Shown one piece after another: positions 61,142 to 64,000 of a DNA stretch of 64,000 bases. Source of the stretch: Acidiphilium sp. C61 (GTDB lineage Bacteria; Pseudomonadota; Alphaproteobacteria; Acetobacterales; Acetobacteraceae); the NCBI RefSeq assembly GCF_902712915.1, contig NZ_CACTIA010000005.1:3202127-3266126 (forward strand). The letters are read 5' to 3'. The position numbers were made by a program, and so were the translations under genes. Position 1 is the stretch's first letter. Each line of letters opens with the position of its first letter. The notes under the pieces are model-generated. The model saw only the letters and a list, made by a program, of their open reading frames with translations. It ran no database searches and was not told the DNA's origin.

Positions 61142-61830
61142 TGGAGGCGACGACGAGCACGGACAGCGTGTATGGGATTGTCCATGTCGAACACCGCATC
61201 CCATGGCGCGGTGCAGAACTGACCTTCACGTCGTACGAGCTGCAGCTTGTGCTCAGGCTCGCGGACGGCGGCCACGTTCCTCTCGCGGATTTGCCAATCG
61301 CGTGGGCGTTTGTTGAGAGATTCAAAAAAGACGGTCTGGATTTCAAAGAGGTTGCCGCGGCGATCTCGCAGACGGTGAGCCCCTCGTCGCCACACCTAGG
61401 TTTCTTGGACGACAGCGCCATCAACGACAGCCCGGAACTGCTCGCCATCGCAGAAGCGATCTACGTCCAACACAATGATAGATGGCGGGAGGAGGACGCC
61501 GACTTTTGGACGACAGCCGTCCTGTTTCCGTCGTCTACTGGCCTGCCGGTCACGATTTGGCTGCCGACGATGCTGTCGACCGATCAGCGGGCGGTCGTGC
61601 TCGTGGCGACTTCTCCAAGCGAACAAATGGACGCGACGAACGCCGCGATCCTTGGTGTCCAGCCCGAACCACATCTCATCGTGGGTCCGCTGGACCCGGC
61701 CTACGAGGCCGCTGCCGTCTCATGGATTCGCGCCAATAGGGAACCGCTGCTAGCCCGCTGGAGCGGTGTGATCGACAGTGCCGAGATGATTCGCCGGCTG
61801 CGACTACTTGGTCCCGATCATCACTCTTGA
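61141..61830 (+). CDS. Hypothetical protein downstream of integrase
   Basis: 229 residues; its ATG at 61141 overlaps the integrase TGA, so it is translationally coupled. Moderately acidic and without membrane segments. The C-terminal region (WIRANREPLLARW) slightly recalls DUF4160-like tails but I cannot assign a family. It could be an excision or stability partner; unknown. Confidence 0.55.
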   Translation: MEATTSTDSVYGIVHVEHRIPWRGAELTFTSYELQLVLRLADGGHVPLADLPIAWAFVERFKKDGLDFKEVAAAISQTVSPSSPHLGFLDDSAINDSPELLAIAEAIYVQHNDRWREEDADFWTTAVLFPSSTGLPVTIWLPTMLSTDQRAVVLVATSPSEQMDATNAAILGVQPEPHLIVGPLDPAYEAAAVSWIRANREPLLARWSGVIDSAEMIRRLRLLGPDHHS

Positions 61831-61876
61831 GGTCGGTTTCGAGGCCCCCCGGAACCTGCGGCATCGGCCCGGTCGA

Positions 61877-62206
61877 TCACTGGCGACGACGCTTCCGCTT
61901 CTTCTGCAACCGCTTTTGTCTTTTCGCTTCTCGGTCCCATGCTGCCGAAATGGCGGCTCGCAGGAGCGCGGCCATCTCGTCGAGATGGCGGTCGTATTCC
62001 GCTGGCGTCATCGTCTCTAGGATGTCGGTGAAGAGATTGGGTTTGATGTCGCCGGGGGGATCGAACGACAGATCGAGGCCGAGAACAGCGGCGACGTCCT
62101 GCATGTCTTCGATCTGATCGGCTGTGTAGCGCGACGATTTGACCGGGTGATCCGGTTGATCACGATCTTCGCCGGGGTCGTCAAAACCATTTTCCCGGTC
62201 GTTCAT
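61877..62206 (-). CDS. Small basic-tailed hypothetical protein
   Basis: 109 residues, acidic N-terminus and a Lys/Arg-rich C-terminus (KRQKRLQKKRKRRR), which could bind nucleic acid. It overlaps the resolvase stop and reads the same way, so it is in one operon with it. No known family is recognised. Confidence 0.5.
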   Translation of the reverse strand: MNDRENGFDDPGEDRDQPDHPVKSSRYTADQIEDMQDVAAVLGLDLSFDPPGDIKPNLFTDILETMTPAEYDRHLDEMAALLRAAISAAWDREAKRQKRLQKKRKRRRQ

Positions 62207-62781
62207 GCTGCGTGATCCAGCACAGCGCGCCGTCCGCCGGGGATAGTCCGATACAGCGTCGATGGCGCGACGCCGAGTTGTTTGGCGATCTCGGCGCCGC
62301 TGAGAGTTCCCGCCGCAAGCATCGCCTGCGCCGCGCGGACCTTGCCGTCGTCGAGCGCGCGCGGACGACCGCCCTTTCGGCCTCGCGCTGCCGCCGCTGC
62401 CAAGCCGGCTTGCGTGCGCTCGACCAACACCTCGCGTTCCATCTGCGCCAACGCCCCGAGAAGGGAGTAGACAAACCGGCCTGCCGTCGTCGTCGTGTCG
62501 ATCCCTTCGGTCAAGCTGCGAAGCGCGATCTCTCGCTGCTTGAGGTCCTCGGCCACTTTGATCAGATGCTGCAACGACCGACCGAGCCGGTCGAGCCGCC
62601 AGACCACCAGCGTGTCACCGGCTCGTGCCGCGTCGAGCAGCGCGGTCAGCTGCGGTCGGTCCGTCCGTGCCCCGCTCGCCGTCTCAGTCCAGATGCGGTC
62701 GCACCCGGCCGCGCGAAGGGCGTCGTGCTGCAGGTCGTGGTTCTGGTCACCCGTCGAGACGCGAGCGTAACCGATAAGCAT
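62203..62781 (-). CDS. Serine recombinase of the resolvase/invertase family
   Basis: 192 residues: IGYARVSTGDQ with catalytic Ser near residue 9, VVWRLDRLGRS, EREVLVERTQAGL, and a C-terminal Hin-like HTH (SGAEIAKQLGVAPSTLYRTI). Start at 62781 has GGGAG upstream; an in-frame ATG at 62805 is possible. It may resolve dimers of the element or invert DNA between its own sites. Confidence 0.88.
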   Translation of the reverse strand: MLIGYARVSTGDQNHDLQHDALRAAGCDRIWTETASGARTDRPQLTALLDAARAGDTLVVWRLDRLGRSLQHLIKVAEDLKQREIALRSLTEGIDTTTTAGRFVYSLLGALAQMEREVLVERTQAGLAAAAARGRKGGRPRALDDGKVRAAQAMLAAGTLSGAEIAKQLGVAPSTLYRTIPGGRRAVLDHAA

Positions 62782-62872
62782 CCTGTTCTCCCGAAACTCA
62801 TCCACGCCGTCCGTTCTCGGACGACCAGTTTCAGGATATGATAGCGCGACAATCTGTCAGCTTTTTTCTGCA

Positions 62873-62918
62873 GTTTTCGGATACGGTTTTCGGAGACATA
62901 ACGCGTTGACCCGAAAAC
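62873..62918. promoter_or_regulatory. Candidate recombination/operator site upstream of resolvase
   Basis: GTTTTCGG at 62873-62880 and 62886-62893 (direct, 13-bp step) and its reverse complement CCGAAAAC at 62911-62918. This spaced set just upstream of a resolvase gene resembles a res or promoter-operator region. Not tested. Confidence 0.35.
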
Positions 62919-63496
62919 CACCGTTTAGGCGAGCACGGTCAGAGGATGACGACGATGAACGGGCTCAGGTTGGTCACGGCGGGTACGTCCGGCGTACCGG
63001 TCACCACGGAGACGGTCACCGACCCGCACCATCAAGCTCCACCGTCCCGTCTACACTGATTGTCGCGGAGAGCATCACTGGCACCGCTCATCACGATCCC
63101 CGCTCGTCATGACGGTCGTCCTACAAGCACCACACCGCGCCACCGACCGTCCATGCTCACACCGGCACCCGAGATCGCCGGGTGGATCACCGAACAATTC
63201 AAAGGGCCGTCTCTATACAGACGGGCCGCTCAGAGGCATGCGGTAGAAGCTGTGAGAAATGGGTCGAGGGATGCTGCCCCGAGAGCGGCACAGGTCGAAG
63301 GGGTTGCCGGCGATACTCGGCGGGGCGGCTGTGGGAAAACATAATAAAGGGTGTCGCGGTGAAAGAACTTCGTCGCCGCGGTGGTTGATCCGTTGAAAAC
63401 TGCCCGCTGATCAAACATTTTGCTTGCACGGCATCGCTACAGATGATATCTACTACAAAGTGTAAAAAACATTGTCACGAAGCTCATTGGACCTTT

Positions 63497-63570
63497 CGCA
63501 GACACACTCCCTCGCAGACACACTCCCTCGCAGACACACTCCCTCGCAGACACACTCCCTCGCAGACACA
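63497..63570. repeat. 4.6 copies of a 16-bp tandem repeat upstream of padR
   Basis: Unit CGCAGACACACTCCCT repeated four times from 63497 to 63560, then CGCAGACACA. All units appear identical and end 14 bp before the PadR start, so copy-number change could alter expression of the operon. The period of 16 is not a codon multiple, but it is upstream of the coding region. Confidence 0.9.
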
Positions 63571-63584
63571 TTCGCAAAACAGAA

Positions 63585-63911
63585 ATGCCACGTAGAACCC
63601 TTGGAACTTTTGAACTTACTGTACTCAGGACATTGATCCAGCAGCCAGAGGACGCTTACGGCGTCACGTTGTTGGACCGAATCTCGGAGAGGACTGGTCA
63701 CGATGCGAGTATTGGAGCGTTGTATACGACCCTTGACCGAATGGAACGCAAGGGGCTCGTTTCATCATGGTGGGGAGAAGCGACCGCCGAACGCGGCGGA
63801 CGGCGGAAGCGCTTTTATAGAATCGAGACCGCCGGACGAGAAGCAGTCCATCAAACGGAAGAACACCTGCGTCATCTATTGGGGGCCGACGGCGCGTTCG
63901 CAGGGGCGTGA
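63585..63911 (+). CDS. PadR family transcriptional regulator
   Basis: 108 residues, winged helix: LTVLRTLIQQPEDAYGVTLLD, IGALYTTLDRMERKGLV and RKRFYRIETAGR. Such regulators respond to phenolics, drugs or cell-envelope signals, and usually repress a neighbouring gene. The next gene starts 3 bp downstream. Confidence 0.88.
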   Translation: MPRRTLGTFELTVLRTLIQQPEDAYGVTLLDRISERTGHDASIGALYTTLDRMERKGLVSSWWGEATAERGGRRKRFYRIETAGREAVHQTEEHLRHLLGADGAFAGA

Positions 63912-63914
63912 TCA

Positions 63915-64000
63915 ATGAGTGTTGGCATAGTCGAGCAGGAAAATACTGAGAAGAGAAGTATCGATAACGAAACGACGCGAGCCGTGTTGAAGGCCCTTGA
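63915..64000 (+). CDS. Partial unknown protein, cut by window edge
   Basis: ATG at 63915, in frame to the edge, giving MSVGIVEQENTEKRSIDN and about ten more residues. It follows padR directly and is probably co-transcribed with it. Too short for family assignment. Confidence 0.5.
   Translation, partial: MSVGIVEQENTEKRSIDNETTRAVLKAL

Larger units (their letters stand above)
62782..63584. other. Region between resolvase and padR
   Basis: About 800 bp. Contains the GTTTTCGG sites, a GGTACG/CGTACC hairpin at 62982-62998, GGTCAC-type motifs (62972-63030) like those of the arms, a possible small protein frame at 63153-63344 (63 residues; EIAGWITEQFKGPSLYRR region looks protein-like, the rest does not), and 16-bp repeats at the right end. 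No confident gene. Confidence 0.5.

Noticed and set aside
62906..63112. Small frame between resolvase and padR (68 codons)
   Set aside because: Composition is biased and low complexity with no start signal; likely non-coding.
63497..63570. Tandem 16-bp repeats taken as a CRISPR array
   Set aside because: Units are contiguous without spacers and there are no cas genes nearby.
50252..64000. A second copy of the attachment core in direct orientation (attR) within the window
   Set aside because: None was found after 59763; the element appears to continue past the right edge.

Overview
The window is high-GC bacterial chromosome from an alphaproteobacterium. Gene content and order (kdsA-pyrG-secG-tpiA, a trp-moaC-moeA operon, tandem COX15/CtaA genes, dTDP-rhamnose genes, methylcitrate and branched-chain acyl-CoA genes) suggest Acetobacteraceae, perhaps Acidiphilium-like. 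That placement is inferred from gene style; no database was searched.

Positions 1-50251 are ordinary, densely packed chromosome. From the left: the 3' part of a ferredoxin-NADP reductase gene; a leftward operon tpiA-secG-pyrG-kdsA; a rightward operon of a PpiD-like periplasmic foldase, trpE, a fused trpGD, trpC, moaC and moeA; a leftward set rho, lysE-type exporter, ahcY and a DUF4149 membrane protein; rightward tandem heme A synthase homologues and tldD; leftward tkt-gap-pgk; an ABC transporter; a leftward surface-polysaccharide cluster (amidase, a 1260-residue multidomain glycosyltransferase, rmlBACD and a family-2 glycosyltransferase); a photolyase-like flavoprotein; and a rightward propionate/valine catabolic cluster (acyl-CoA ligase, prpD, prpC, prpB, acyl-CoA dehydrogenase, 3-hydroxyisobutyryl-CoA hydrolase, mmsB, acyl-CoA synthetase, SDR) ending at tRNA-Val(GAC). 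Together the last genes would turn valine and other branched-chain carbon into propionyl-CoA and feed it to the methylcitrate cycle. Three copies of a small two-hairpin repeat are dispersed here, and each supplies the TAG stop codon of the adjacent leftward gene.

From 50207 to the right edge is a mobile element integrated in the anticodon loop of tRNA-Val. Its most striking feature is a 2532-bp inverted repeat (50207-52738 and 57232-59763) that appears perfect and encloses a 4.5-kb unique centre. The outer tip of each arm is the 3' part of the tRNA, i.e. the attachment core. The centre carries a gene of unknown function, a lipoprotein, an AlpA-like regulator, a primase-polymerase and the N-terminal half of a helicase; the helicase C-terminal half lies in the repeat and so exists twice. 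Beyond the right arm are a tyrosine integrase, two unknown genes, a serine resolvase and a PadR regulator. The right arm tip joined to the integrase side looks like an intact attP, with paired 9-bp integrase arm-type sites at 11-bp spacing on both sides of the core, while the left arm tip is attL. The arms also hold about 1.2 kb of non-coding DNA with a ~360-bp degenerate tandem repeat full of ACGGTC-N5-GACCGT dyads, a candidate replication or partition locus. No attR is seen, so the element runs off the right edge.

The layout suggests a small replicating integrative element (satellite- or plasmid-like) in an inverted-duplicated, probably flip-competent state. This is the most unusual thing in the window and, because long perfect palindromes are prone to misassembly, the first thing to verify.
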